In this document: positions 44,682 through 55,803 of the stretch, piece after piece
Position numbering within the stretch: the stretch's first letter is position 1
Layout: every line of letters begins with the position of its first letter
Assembly: GCA_024220525.1 (NCBI GenBank)
Contig: JAMYWO010000042.1
Coordinates: 141,351 to 205,350 of the forward strand
Source: Cochliopodium minus
Lineage: Eukaryota > Discosea > Himatismenida > Cochliopodiidae
DNA length: 64,000 nucleotides
Reading direction: 5' to 3'
Notes under the pieces: model-generated
What the model was told of the DNA's origin: nothing
Databases searched by the model: none
The model's input: the letters and a program-made list of their open reading frames with translations, nothing else
Position numbers and translations under genes: made by a program

Positions 44682-47365
44682 ATGAAAGAAGAAAAGATTG
44701 AGGACAATATTTTGAATGAATCTCCTTTTGATCAGTTGAATGATGAAATTTCTATCCAATCAATAAACAATTTTATCGAGAAAAAAGGAAATATGAGGAT
44801 GATTGATCAAAATGGAAGAGATCTCCTACAATTAGCATTTATATCGAAAGATCTCTCTCTTCAAACTATCAAATTTCTTTTGGAGAATAAAGCAAATTTG
44901 AACAGCCAAAATAAATCCAACCTCAAATCTCCTCTTCATTTTTATTGTGAAAATGAAACGATAAAATTTGTGTTTATAAAATTCATGATAGATTCAAAAT
45001 CAAGTATCAAAATGAAAGACAAAGAAATCAATACACCACTTCATCTTGCATCAAAAAATAAAAAGATCACAATCGAAATTCTTGATTATTTGATTGAAAA
45101 TAAATCAAATTTGAACCTCAAAAATAAAGACAACAAACCACCATTTTACATGTATTGCGAAAATGAAAAAATATCAACAGATTTCCTGAAATTCTTTGTT
45201 GAGAAAAAAGTTGATATGATAATGAATATCAGACATTGGGAACACCTCTCCACCATTCTTGCAAAAACAAAAATACAAGCTTGGAGACAATAAAATATCT
45301 TGTAGAATTGAATCCTGTAAGAAAATTTTTTTTAATATTTGAACGAAAATTCCAAAGATAAAATTGCGAAATATTGTTTAAATTATCAATTCAAAATTTA
45401 AATAAAATTTGATAAAAGTAGAAATGTATCAATTTAAATTTAAGACATGTCCAAATATTACAACTTTGTTGGAGGATATAAAATTTTTACTGATAAAATT
45501 TAAACTGTTGTAATATTATATTGTATTTGGACATCACTAATTTGAATATCTTCCATAATATAAACTCCCATGGAGTATGTTGGCCTTTTTTGTTTTTTAT
45601 CTTAATTATTTTTTTGTTGACGATAAGAATGCTCCAATTTTGAACATCAAAAAATCAACTAATTCTGAAGCTTTTCACATCGCTTGCCAATATACAAGTG
45701 ATCTCGAGGTACTCAAATACATGTTGGAAAACAAAGAGGAAATCAAAAATTTATTTGGGAACTGCACATATTTCTTTTTGTGCAGAAATAAATCTTTAAA
45801 TGTTGAGATGCTTGAATACTTTAAAAGCAAAAATATTCAAACAGTTTTTAATAATAAAACTCCCTTTCATTTTTTATGCGAGAACAAAGACGTTCCAATC
45901 GAAGTTTTGAATTTTTTTTTCGACAATTTTCCAGAGAACCAAATCTATCAAGTTAATAGTAGAAACAAACAACCTTTACATGTTGCAATTCAAAATGGAT
46001 TTTCTCTCGAAAAACTTGAATATATGATTGAAAAGAAAATGAATAGGTAAATAAAATTTTTTCATTTAGAACAATAATGAATTACTTTTTTTATTCAATT
46101 TAATATCTTAACAAGGAGGAATCATGGGTTTAGATTTCCTGCTGCTGCTTTGCAAGCAATTTCAGTTCCAAATGTTTCTTTTGAAGTTATCAAGTATTTT
46201 ATTGTCAAGAATGTTGATGATATTCAAAAATTTTTCCACGAGGCTTGCTCAAAAGATCACATTTCAATCGAAGTAATTAAATATTTCATTGAAATTAAAG
46301 GTTTTTTTATTTTTAATTTTATTTTTAATTTATTTTTTAATTTATTTTTTAATTCTCAATTTTTTGATTATTTTTTTTTTAGCAAATATCAATAAAGGAA
46401 AATACGAAAATGCAATTTGTTTTGCTCTCAAGAGAAAATCTCCTTCCTTTGAATTATTGAGATATCTTGTTGAATTAAAAAGTAACCTGAATATAAAAAC
46501 ACCAGCCTTAAACTCCGCTTTAAGAAATCAAAATATTACATTTGATATCATAAAATATTTGATCGAAAGTAAATCTGATTTGATTAATAACGAAAGAAAC
46601 AGACGAAATATACTAATAAAATGGTGTTGTGAATTAAAAATTGTTTCAATTGATCTCATCAATTATTTTGTTGAAAAAAAATTTGATCCTGTTTCTCTCG
46701 ATAATTCTGGGAATTGTTTGATGAATGCTTCTATGAACCCATACTGTTCTATTGATGTTTTGAAATATTTAATTGAACTCAAAAATGATGTCAACTCCAC
46801 TAATTGTTTAAAAAATAATGCTTTGTCTCATTCTCTCGATTATTCAGAAACTAAAATTGAATCAATCAAGTTTTTGATTGAAATGAAATCACAATTTCTG
46901 TCTCAATCAAATTTTGATCACGCTATTTTTGAAATTTTATCAAGAGTTAAAATGGAAACTGAAAAACTAAAAGTTTTGTTTGAAAACTTCTCTTCTCCTT
47001 TGAACGAACTCTCAAAAGAAAAAAAAATTCCCAAAGATCAAACCTATCTCTATACCTACGAAACTTACTTGGTTCTTCTTTCTCAACCAAATTACTTTTT
47101 TATCAACAAAGCCAAAGTTAAAAAAAATATTTCCAAATTGTTTTCAGATTACGAAAGAGGAATGATTTGGAATAAAGAAAGAAACAAATATTTCCCTACA
47201 AAGTGCCAAACAAGTATCCATTATCTCTTTCTCATTTCCAAATCATTTTCAAGAAAAGTGAAACAAATTTTTCCAAAACCAGTTTTATCCATCATTATTA
47301 ATTTTCTCACTTCACATTTTCCTCTTGAAAACAAGTTGGTAGTTACATTTACTGAAAAGAATTAA
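44682..47365 (+). CDS. Ankyrin-repeat protein with the shared C-terminal module
   Basis: Ankyrin-type units run almost throughout, in the form PLHxxCxN...S.E.IKYLIE.KS.LN: TPLHLASKNKKITIEILDYL, PFHFLCENKDVPIEVLNFF, NALSHSLDYSETKIES. About 15-18 repeats are estimated. Introns: about 45319-45613 (this one holds a MITE), 46048-46115 and 46303-46381. Near 45220 the frame changes by one base with no intron signal: the downstream repeat TLGTPLHHSCKNKNTSLETI is perfect but in another frame. This is either an indel error or a real break. The protein ends MIWNKERNKYFPTKCQTSIH, a hydrophobic stretch and FPKPVLSIIINFLTSHF, matching the ends of the RCC1, kelch and E2-variant proteins. Confidence 0.82.
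45447..45534. mobile_element. MITE copy 1, inside an intron of the ankyrin gene
   Basis: It starts ATGTCCAAATATTACAAC and ends GTTGTAATATTATATTGTAT then TTGGACAT. The two ends are an inverted repeat with a small unpaired bulge. A second copy lies at 52703-52780 with the same ends and a similar middle (ACTTTGTT...GATATA...TTTTTACT). It is short, non-coding and fold-back, as expected for a miniature inverted-repeat transposable element. Confidence 0.75.
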
Positions 47366-47486
47366 AATTCAATAATAAAAAAATAAAAAAATGTTTTTAA
47401 TTAAAGCAATAAATGAGATGATTAAATTAGACTTTATTTATACAAACTCAACTTTAAAAAAACAAACAAATGAAACAAAAAGATTC

Positions 47487-49418
47487 CTACAAACCCTGAT
47501 TCTGATCAGAATCAGGAACCCTCGAAAGAGTGGGTTTGTTGTTGTTGTTGTTTTTGTTATTCTCGTGCAAAGACTTGAAGTTCTTGGAACCCTGAACCTT
47601 GGGGTTGCGGAAATAAAAAACGAGGGGAGGGATGATGAACAAGTTTGCGATCCAAAAGATGGTCCAAACAACAAAAGTGAGATAAGAATCGTAATATCGG
47701 GTAGAATAAATCTGGTTAAGGTTGATACATATGGCTGTTAACATTAAGAGAACCCCGACGTTGATGACGATGAAGAGGGAAAGCATCCGGAAAAAGAGAT
47801 CTCTTTTTTTGAAGAGGAGCCTCTTCACGAGGATCATGCTCACTGTGATGAAGTAGAGCTCTGCCATAAGGAAGAAGATCAGTGTGAGAGTGGCATTTGC
47901 TTTGGTCAGCTGTTAAAAAAAGAAAATTTGGTTTTAAAATCAGATTTGAATCGAATCAAAATAGGTGTATCATATCAATGATTCAAAGTATTATAAATTA
48001 TTATTTTTTTTTATATTATAAATTTTTGCTTTAATGTTGATATGAGATGGATTTGTATTATTTGATTTGTTTCAATTTGATTGAAAAATGATTTTTACTT
48101 GTTTATTTGGATTATTTGTTGCGAATAAGACCGCTTCTACAATGTATGAAGCATAGATGCTTATAATCACAAATCCAAATGGCCATTTGAGCTTATCTAG
48201 TTTGGGTTCCATGAATCCCTTCGATAATAAGACCTCGTGAAAGAAGAAAGCAAGGAGCAAGATGCATGTCAACAAAGGAGGTATAAAGATGTAATTCATA
48301 ATGAGGTTGAATGAGTAATCAGTGATCATTCTCACATTCCATGGATCAAATATGCTCATCATCACTATAAAGCTTCCAACTATAAAAATAAAAAATAAAA
48401 AGATTAGTATAATGAAAGATTATGGAATGGATTTGCTTCAATGAGTAATTTATCATTATCATTTCATGATTGGTATATTATTTGATGTTGTATGGTATAT
48501 TTGAGAGAATATAAAAATATAAATTTATATTGTTTTAATTTTACTCACCTAAATTGTTTATAATGTGCATTTGTTGAATTGATATAGTTCTTGTTGTGAC
48601 ATTATTATGAAATACTGATAAAATCAAAGCTCTAACTGATACAATGATGCATATAGCATGAACAAGCAAGACAATCACCTCCAACACAATCCATCCTGCA
48701 TTGGATGTGTTCTTCTCCCAAGAATTATTGTCATTTTCTACAAGAATATATGTTGGAAGATTATTCAATGAATTCTTTTCTATTGATTCCAATATGATAT
48801 CAAAATGTGGATCAGATACAAGATATACTAAAGAAGTTTGTTCAAAGAAAAATTCAATTTTTTGAAAAAATAAAAAAAATATTTACCTGGTATTTTGATT
48901 GATGAAAAATCTCTAGATTTAGAATGACATTCAATGAATGGTGTATTTGCTAATATAAGGTTTATTATTTTCAAAAAATATAGTATAATTTATATTATTA
49001 CATCTTATAATGGCCATGGAAGAATTGGCATTTTGAATAACTTGAGCATGTCTTGAAAATGAACATCCATTATAACCTAATTAAAATATTTTTTAAAAAG
49101 TTAAAAAAATATAAACGTCATTTTTTTGATTTTAAGAATTTCATTTTTACCTTTTGATACAACTGCTATATTTTTGAATATAAATCTTGAGGGCAAATCA
49201 TTACAAGTTGCATATCTCACATATTCTATATTGGATGGAAGCATTATCGTCCTTTGATTGTCGTTGATCTTAGGTGATAAGATATGCCAATACAACGAAA
49301 TGGGAATGGTGGAATTTCCAACAGTTATTTTGGATCCATGTACAAAGGAAAAAGATCCATTCATCTCATTCCCCATCAACAGAATTAATGCAATAAATAA
49401 AATTTTAAAAAATTTCAT
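47487..49418 (-). CDS. PA-domain-like seven-transmembrane protein
   Basis: From the ATG at 49418: a signal peptide (FFKILFIALILLMG) and an ectodomain containing FIFKNIAVVSKGYNGCSFS, then RHAQVIQNANSSMAIIR. That reads like a protease-associated (PA) domain: RG.CSF..K...A..A.A..II. About seven hydrophobic segments follow: WIVLEVIVLLVHAICIIVSV; an IMNYIFIPPLLTCILLLAFF block; FGFVIISIYASYIVEAVLF; TLTLIFFLMAELYFITVSM; SLFIVINVGVLLMLTAI; FVVWTIFWIANLFIIPPLVF. The tail is Asn- and Ser-rich and probably cytosolic. A signal peptide, PA-like luminal domain and 7TM core suggest a sorting receptor or orphan receptor. The exact family is not recognised. Confidence 0.75.
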
Positions 49419-50128
49419 CTTCTTTCTTTCTTTGAATTCTTAAAAAATAAATAAATACGATTCTACTCCCTTTCTTCTTTAAACTTTTCTTTTTATGTAC
49501 TTATTTTTGTTTTCCAATTCAAAAGATTTTAAAGATGTTTTTTGTTTCTGATCTTTTTTTTTATTATTTTTTTTTTTTTTTTTAAATATTACAATTGTTT
49601 TTTTGAAGAATTCTTGACATCCAAAAATTTCCAAAAAATTATCTTCAAGTGGAGTTGGTTTTTAATTGAATTTAAAAGAATATCCATTAAATCAAAACAA
49701 ATTTCCACATTTTTTTTGAATTTTACCATCTTTCCACAAGGCTATTTTTTTTATTTTTTTTTTCTTCATTCGAAAATACGTATGGAATTTAAACAAAAAA
49801 AAGATCCTTTATTATTATTCAATTTTAAAAAAAAAATATTCAGAGATTAAATTTGAATCTCAAAAAGGAGGTAAAATTTTATTTTTTATATATTCCTTTA
49901 CATTCTTTTTTAAATACACATTTTTATGAAGAAAAAAAAAAATACAAATGTATCTCAAATGATTTTGAATATTCCATTTAAATCTTATTTCTAAAACTTT
50001 GAATAAAGTTTATGAAAGTTCAAAGAAATTAATTCAAAATAAAGAAGATCCTAAAAATAATAATAATAATAAAAAAGAAAATGAGAAAATAGGAAATAAT
50101 AAATATATTTAAAAATATATCGGAAATT
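49419..50128. other. Intergenic region between minus-strand genes
   Basis: 710 bp, strongly AT-rich with homopolymer runs. Short open frames here are Phe/Lys-rich and have intron-like composition. No gene is supported. Confidence 0.5.
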
Positions 50129-52676
50129 TTAATTGCTTAAAAGAAAAAAGATTCGATACAAGATTAGTCTATTCAATGTACCGAAGATGGATACTCTGAA
50201 TTTATAGTTGAGCATCAGGTATAAAATCACATCTTTGAATTGTTGGCTGTATTTATGATGCTTGATGATAGACCATCTTCCTTTTCGAGATAGAAGCATG
50301 ATTCCTGTTGATTAAAAAAAAAAAGCATCATCAAAGGAGATTAAAACAAAAAAAAAAGATATACTTTCTTTGGTTGTTTGATGTGCTGTTCCTTGCCAAC
50401 CTCCAAATAAATATAATCTTTTATCAAAATGAAGAAAATAAAAAAAGATTATTCAGTTCAAAAAAAAAAAAAGAAAGAAAAAATTATTTTAAAATTCTTG
50501 GAAAAAGTTTTTTTTCAAAAACATTTTTTTTTTTACCTTCTACCTCTCATACATTGAAAGTGACTTGCCCTCGTTTTTGGCTGGTTGAGCGTTTTTATAA
50601 CATTCCATTGGTTATTGGAGACATCATAAGACCAAATGTTAGTCAACAACTTCTTGACAGTCCAACCTAGTGAAGAGGAAATTTAAATACTTTGCAAAAA
50701 AAAAAAAAAAAAAAAGGAAAAAAAAAACCTCCATAAGAAATTATTTTATCTTCTGAAGGATTAAAAAATTCAAGAGATGTTAAACTAGTTTTAAAAAAAA
50801 AAGAATGATTAATCAATCATATTATTAACAAATAATATTTTAGTGCTTTTTTTTTTCTTTTTTTTTTACCAATTGCTTGACAATGGCGGAGGAGCACAAT
50901 TTGTTTGGTCCATTGGTATTTGTTCGAATTTATTTTTAATGAAATCGTACGAGGAGAAAGTGTTAACCTAATTAAAAAAATAAATAAATTAAATTGATAA
51001 AAGCTCAAATTTATTTTTTATTTTTTATTTTTGTTTTATTTTTTTATTTTTTTATTTTTTTATTTTTTTATTTTTTTATTTTTTTATTTTTTTATTTTTT
51101 GTTTTTTTATTTATTTTTTATTTTTTATTTTATTATTTGATTTTATTTTTCACATTGCAATTTATATCATCTTCGTAGATTGCCCCTCCAAGAATAAACA
51201 ATTTATTTCTCAAAACACAATATCCGCTATTCAAAAATTAATTATTTTTTTAATTAAAAAATTTTTAATTTAGAGTAAAAATTAAATTACCTCCTTGATG
51301 CCACTGGTCCATTTCCATTATAATCGACCCTCTCCCAAAAATAATTCAAAAAATTGAAACGATACATGTCATAGAACCACTAAAAATAAATTTTATTTAT
51401 TTTTAGTTTTATTTTATTTTTTATTTTTTATTTTTTAATTTATAATTTATTTTATTTTTCAATTTTGTTTATTTATATTTTTCTATTTTATTTTTATTTT
51501 ATTTTTTATTTTTATTTTTAAATGTATTTTTGTATTTATTTATTATTTTTATTTTTTATATTTAAATTATTATTTATTATTTTATTTTTTATTATTTATT
51601 TTTAAATGTATTTTTGTATTTATTTTATATTCATTTTGTTTTATTTTTGTATTTTATTTTATATAATTCATAATGTTTTATTTTTTATTTTTAGTTTATT
51701 TGGTTTATTTTTTTTCTTTCAAACAATTACTTTTGTTCCTTCTTTAAATAAATGACAATCAGTACCACCATAAACATACATGTATTCTCCGAATCTGACA
51801 CAAACGTGATAAGCTCTGGCAGGAGGGATTTCTCCCTTTGCGTCTATTTTGACCCACTTCTTTGCTTTTATATCGAGTTTTGTTATTTCGTTGTTCGGGC
51901 TATCACTTACTTCTATTCCTCCAAAATAATATCTTTTTTTTTAAAAAAAAATAAAATTAACAAATCTGAGAATCCTTTATAAAAAAAAATATTTAATAAT
52001 AAAAATTATTTTTTTGAAAAATTAAAACAACTGAAATTAATTAAAAATATAAAAAAATAAATTAAAAATTAAAAATTAAAAATAAATTTAATAAAAATAT
52101 AAAAAATTATCCCTTTTAAAATTTTAAAATTTACTAAAAAAATTTAAAAAAATAAAAAAAATAAAATAAAGAATCATTAATTTTATTATTAAATCTTTTT
52201 TGTTACAACGAGTCTCCATATTGAACTACACTCGCTGCTGATCTTCCCTTGGGTGTGTTTCCTTCCCATTTCAACAATTCTGGAACAAAAAGACTCCCTT
52301 CATAATTATATAAATTACAAAAAAATAAAAAGTGAAATGAAATACTGTTTAAATTTGATTTTTATAAATTTAAATTTATAAAAGATTATTTACTTCCTTT
52401 CTTTTCTTTCTTTGTTTTTTTCTTGACTATGAATAAACTTTATTTTTAACTTTACAATTATATGTAAGGTTATATTGGGTGATATAATATACCTATCCAG
52501 ACGCTTTCCATCTTTATATCCGCCATAGATATAGAATGATCCATCCACCAAAGCTCCAGCGGGGAAATTGGAGGAAGATAGACCTCTATTCAGTTCCTTC
52601 AAATCTTCATATCTTCATAATAAGATGGTTTTAAAAAAAATGAGATATGTTCAAGAAAATTTTACAAATTCAGCAT
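50129..52676 (-). CDS. Kelch-repeat protein with the shared C-terminal module
   Basis: A tiny first exon (ATG at 52676, MLN plus two bases) joins YEDLKELNRGLSSSNFPAG, then FYIYGGYKDGKRLDR. Further exons give WEGNTPKGRSAASVVQYGD; YYFGGIEVSDSPNNEITKL; IPPARAYHVCVRFGEYMYVY; NYFWERVDYNGNGPVASR; LRNKLFILGGAIYED; NIWSYDVSNNQWNVIKTLN; and RLYLFGGWQG. These are about five or six kelch blades (GG doublets with spaced Y and W). The last exon (50129 to about 50306) reads RWSIIKHHKYSQQFKDVILY and ends in a hydrophobic run. It aligns with the tails of both RCC1 proteins and the ankyrin protein. Exon borders are approximate because introns and exons are both short. Confidence 0.83.
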
Positions 52677-53065
52677 TTTTTTTTTTTTGATTGATGTAGA
52701 CGTGTCCAAATATTACAACTTTGTTAGCGGATATAATCTTTTTACTAACAAAATATAAACTGTTGTAATATTTTTGGACATCCCTATGTTTGATGGAGAA
52801 ATATAATATATAAAAGAAAATTCTATAAAGTAAACAAGAAAGAATGAAAGAATCAAAACGATAATAATCTCATTTATTTAATCATTCAAATTTTGAAGGA
52901 ATATTTCGGAAGTTTTTTTGAAGCAGGGAAGAAAAATGATAACACAATCAATAATTTGATCATCCTTTTTTTTTTCCAATCAAATTCAAAAACTAAAAGC
53001 CAAAAAACAAACATGATTAAAAAATATTTATTTTTAATTTATAATTTTTTTTTCTTTTTTCTTTT
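52677..53065. other. Intergenic spacer containing a MITE
   Basis: About 390 bp. Apart from the MITE copy at 52703-52780 nothing is recognised. Confidence 0.5.
52703..52780. mobile_element. MITE copy 2
   Basis: TGTCCAAATATTACAAC at the left and GTTGTAATATTTTTGGACA at the right form a near-perfect terminal inverted repeat around a ~40-bp centre. The centre also pairs partly (TTGTTAG with CTAACAA). It is related to the copy at 45447-45534. Confidence 0.78.
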
Positions 53066-54342
53066 TTAATTTTTTTTCTTTTCTTTTTCAAAAAGAAGAT
53101 CAATCTTTTTGATTCTTTCCAACAAATGAGGATGACTAAAGTGGTAAGCGGAATATACAGGATCAGGGATCATGATGGAGAGGTTTTCATTATGTAATTT
53201 AATGAGACTGTTTCTCAAATCGTGTCCTCTTTCAGTGGCAAAAACGTCTATAAATTGTTTTAAAATGAAAAAATTAAAATACTTAAGGTAATAAGAAATA
53301 ACAATAAAAATAATTATAAAACAATAAAATAAAAAATAAAAATAAAAAATAAAAATAAAATATTCAAATTTCATTTAAAAAAATATTTTAACAAAAATTA
53401 AATAAAAAAAATATTATTAAAAAAAATGTTAGATTCAATAAAAAATTAAAAATTAATTTAAAATAAATTTTGAACCTGCTTGATATTCGAAATGTCTCGT
53501 GAGAAAATTCATGAGAAAACCCAACAAATGCTCAAAAGGCTGATAAACCATAGAAAACAAAAGCAAACCAATGAAAGAGTTTTGTTTGTCAAAACCAAAA
53601 GAAAGATAGAGGTTCTGATTAAAAATCATAAAGGAAAATAACCAAAAGAATATAAAGATGTGAGCCCAAGAGATGAACATGCCGTACAAGACGTGGGAGT
53701 GCTCAAAATGTCCGAGCTCGTGGGAGAGAACGCTGAGGATGTCTTTGTTGCAATCTCTTAGCTCACGGATATTTTCGGATATTTTTAGAGGAAGTTTTTT
53801 GACTTCATTTTGATCGAAATTTTCCAAGTTTTCTTCGACATATCTTTTTAACAAAGTTAATTTATTAATAATCAATTATTATTTTTTTTTTATTCATTAA
53901 ATTGTTTGGTTTTGTAAAGAATTTTTTAAATTATTTTTGTTTAATCTTTTCATTATATTTTGAAAATTTTTTTTTTTAAATTTTTAATTTATGGAATTTT
54001 TAATAATATTAACAATATTTTTATTTTTTTGTTTATTTTTTATTTTTTGTTCATTTTTGATTTTGATTTTTTGTTAAGAAATTTTTATTTTTACCTTAGA
54101 ACTTTCATTTTGAGAGATTCTACTTTGGCAGTATGTTCTTCTTCATTTTCGCTATCTTTGTTTTTTTCATTTTTATTATTTTCATTGTCTTTGTAATTGT
54201 CATTATTTCTAATGTCTTCTTTGATTACTTTCATTTGTTTGATCAAAGTGTCATAAACAACAATTTTTTTTATACAGCAAAATCCAAAAAAATAAGCGTT
54301 ACTATGAGAGCTTCTAGTAGATGCATCTTGTATGTATATTTC
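53066..54342 (-). CDS. STE24: STE24-type CAAX prenyl protease, C-terminal half
   Basis: Exons: 54095-54342 (EIYIQDASTRSSHSNAYFFG, then KKIVVYDTL and a charged Asn/Glu insert), 53476-53843 (DILSVLSHELGHFEHSH, then GFDKQNSFIGLLLFSMVYQP and RHFEYQA) and 53066-53247 (DVFATERGHDLRN, HFSHPHLLERI). HELGH supplies two zinc-binding His and the catalytic Glu; the Glu of RHFEYQAD is the third ligand. The half starts in phase 0 directly after an intron that runs into a microsatellite and the N at 54445. With the exons at 27417-28465 it makes 1494 nt, 497 residues, a full STE24. The terminal sequence KKKN is Lys-rich, like the ER-retention tails of some homologues. Confidence 0.92.
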
Positions 54343-54444
54343 CTGTTGAACATATTTATTATTTTTGTTTCATTTTATTTTTTATTTTTTATTTTTTATT
54401 TTTTATTTTTTATTTTTTATTTTTTATTTTTTATTTTTTATTTT

Positions 54445-54445
54445 N
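54445..54445. other. Single-N assembly junction 3
   Basis: One N at the end of an ATTTTTT-type microsatellite (54369-54444). On the left is an intron of the minus-strand STE24 3' half. On the right is coding sequence of a different minus-strand gene. The flanks cannot both be native neighbours at 1-bp distance. Confidence 0.8.
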
Positions 54446-55683
54446 GGGATTTCGAAGGTATGGAAGATGGAGGGGCACTGTTTGAATGTGTTGGTTTTTT
54501 TTCGGATATATTATCTTTAGGTTGAGAGTTTTTATCTTTAAATATTGAAATTAATATGCCAAAATATTAAAACAATTGTTGGTTATTCATAAATTAATAT
54601 CCGATAATAAAGAATTATAAGATGTATAATTTATTGATTTTATCACGTCATATACGTATATATGGAATCATTTTACATGTTATTTTTTTTTTAATAACCC
54701 ACCAACTTACTATATTCAATTGAATGGATATGTTCAAAGGTGATGGAAAGTAATTTGAAATATATTGTATAAATATTCAAAAATATGTTAATTTATGAGA
54801 AATACCTTTACTAATGGTACTCTTATCCTTCTTATCATCATATATGGTAGAAAGTTTTCTGTTATTGGATGAAATAGGACTATGAGAATGAGAATAAGTA
54901 TTATTTTTGTTTTCAGTTTTTTCATCCTCTTTATCTTCTTTGAAGCAATCTTGTCTATTTCTTATCAAAGAAGAATCTCCCCTATCTGAAGATTTGGATT
55001 TGGATTCTTGCTCATCTAAACCAAAAAAGGTTTATAAATTTGAAGTTTGTCAAATTATCAAATGCTTACATTCATTTGAAAATTTATAGTGATCAATTAA
55101 CAATTAACCTTTTTTTTTTTTGATTATATACTTTTATAACATATATTTATTCTATAAGTGATTGCATGAATAATCAATCTTTTTGAGTTTTAAAATATTT
55201 TTTTTTCTCACCATTATTTGATTTTTTGAAATTCTTATTGTGAGATGATGAACTTGTATTTTTATTATTTTCACGATTATAGGGATTATGATATTTCACA
55301 CCATTATTATTATTATTCAAAGATGATGAAGAATTATTCTTTGCTGATTTGACACTTTTGATTTTGATATTCACACCTCTATTATGACCTCTTTCATCCA
55401 ATAATCTCCTGTATTCTTCATTCTGCATCTCCAACTTTTTGATATCAATATTCAGCCTCTTTATCTCATCATTCTTCTCCATCATAACCTTATGGAATTT
55501 ATCAGAGTTTTGCTGAAACTTATCCAATAGCTCAGCATACGGAGTATTTTTTTTGATGCTTTCCAATATCTTGTTGTAGAATATCTTTTCTTCACTAAAT
55601 TTGTTTTGCTCCAATTCAAATAAATTTATCCAGTGTTTCAATTTCAATTCAAAATCTCTTTCAATATCATCATATTCGTTCAT
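54446..55683 (-). CDS. Coiled-coil protein with Asn/Ser-rich tail, 3' end missing
   Basis: Exon 1 (about 55211-55683) begins MNEYDDIERDFELKLKHWIN. It contains a ~90-residue coiled coil (FHKVMMEKNDEIKRLNIDIK, then KLEMQNEEYRRLLDERG) and a basic Asn/Ser-rich stretch. Exon 2 (about 54805-55020) continues DEQESKSKSSDRGDSSLIRN with further charged, disordered sequence. Exon 3 (KNSQPKDNISEKKPTHSNSA, then PPSSIPSKS) runs into the N at 54445 without a stop. No named family is recognised; the layout suggests a scaffold or cytoskeletal adaptor. Truncation is by contig edge. Confidence 0.7.
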
Positions 55684-55803
55684 TTTTTTTTTTTAATTTT
55701 TCATAACATTTTATTTTTAAATGCAAAAAATTAAATAGTATTGAAATAATGAACAGGAGAAAAAAAAGAGTTTGAAATAAGGTTTTAGAAAAAGATAATT
55801 TAT

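Noticed and set aside
27072-54444. Trans-splicing of two STE24 half genes
   Set aside because: Possible in principle, but both halves end at Ns in simple repeats, which a contig misordering explains with less.
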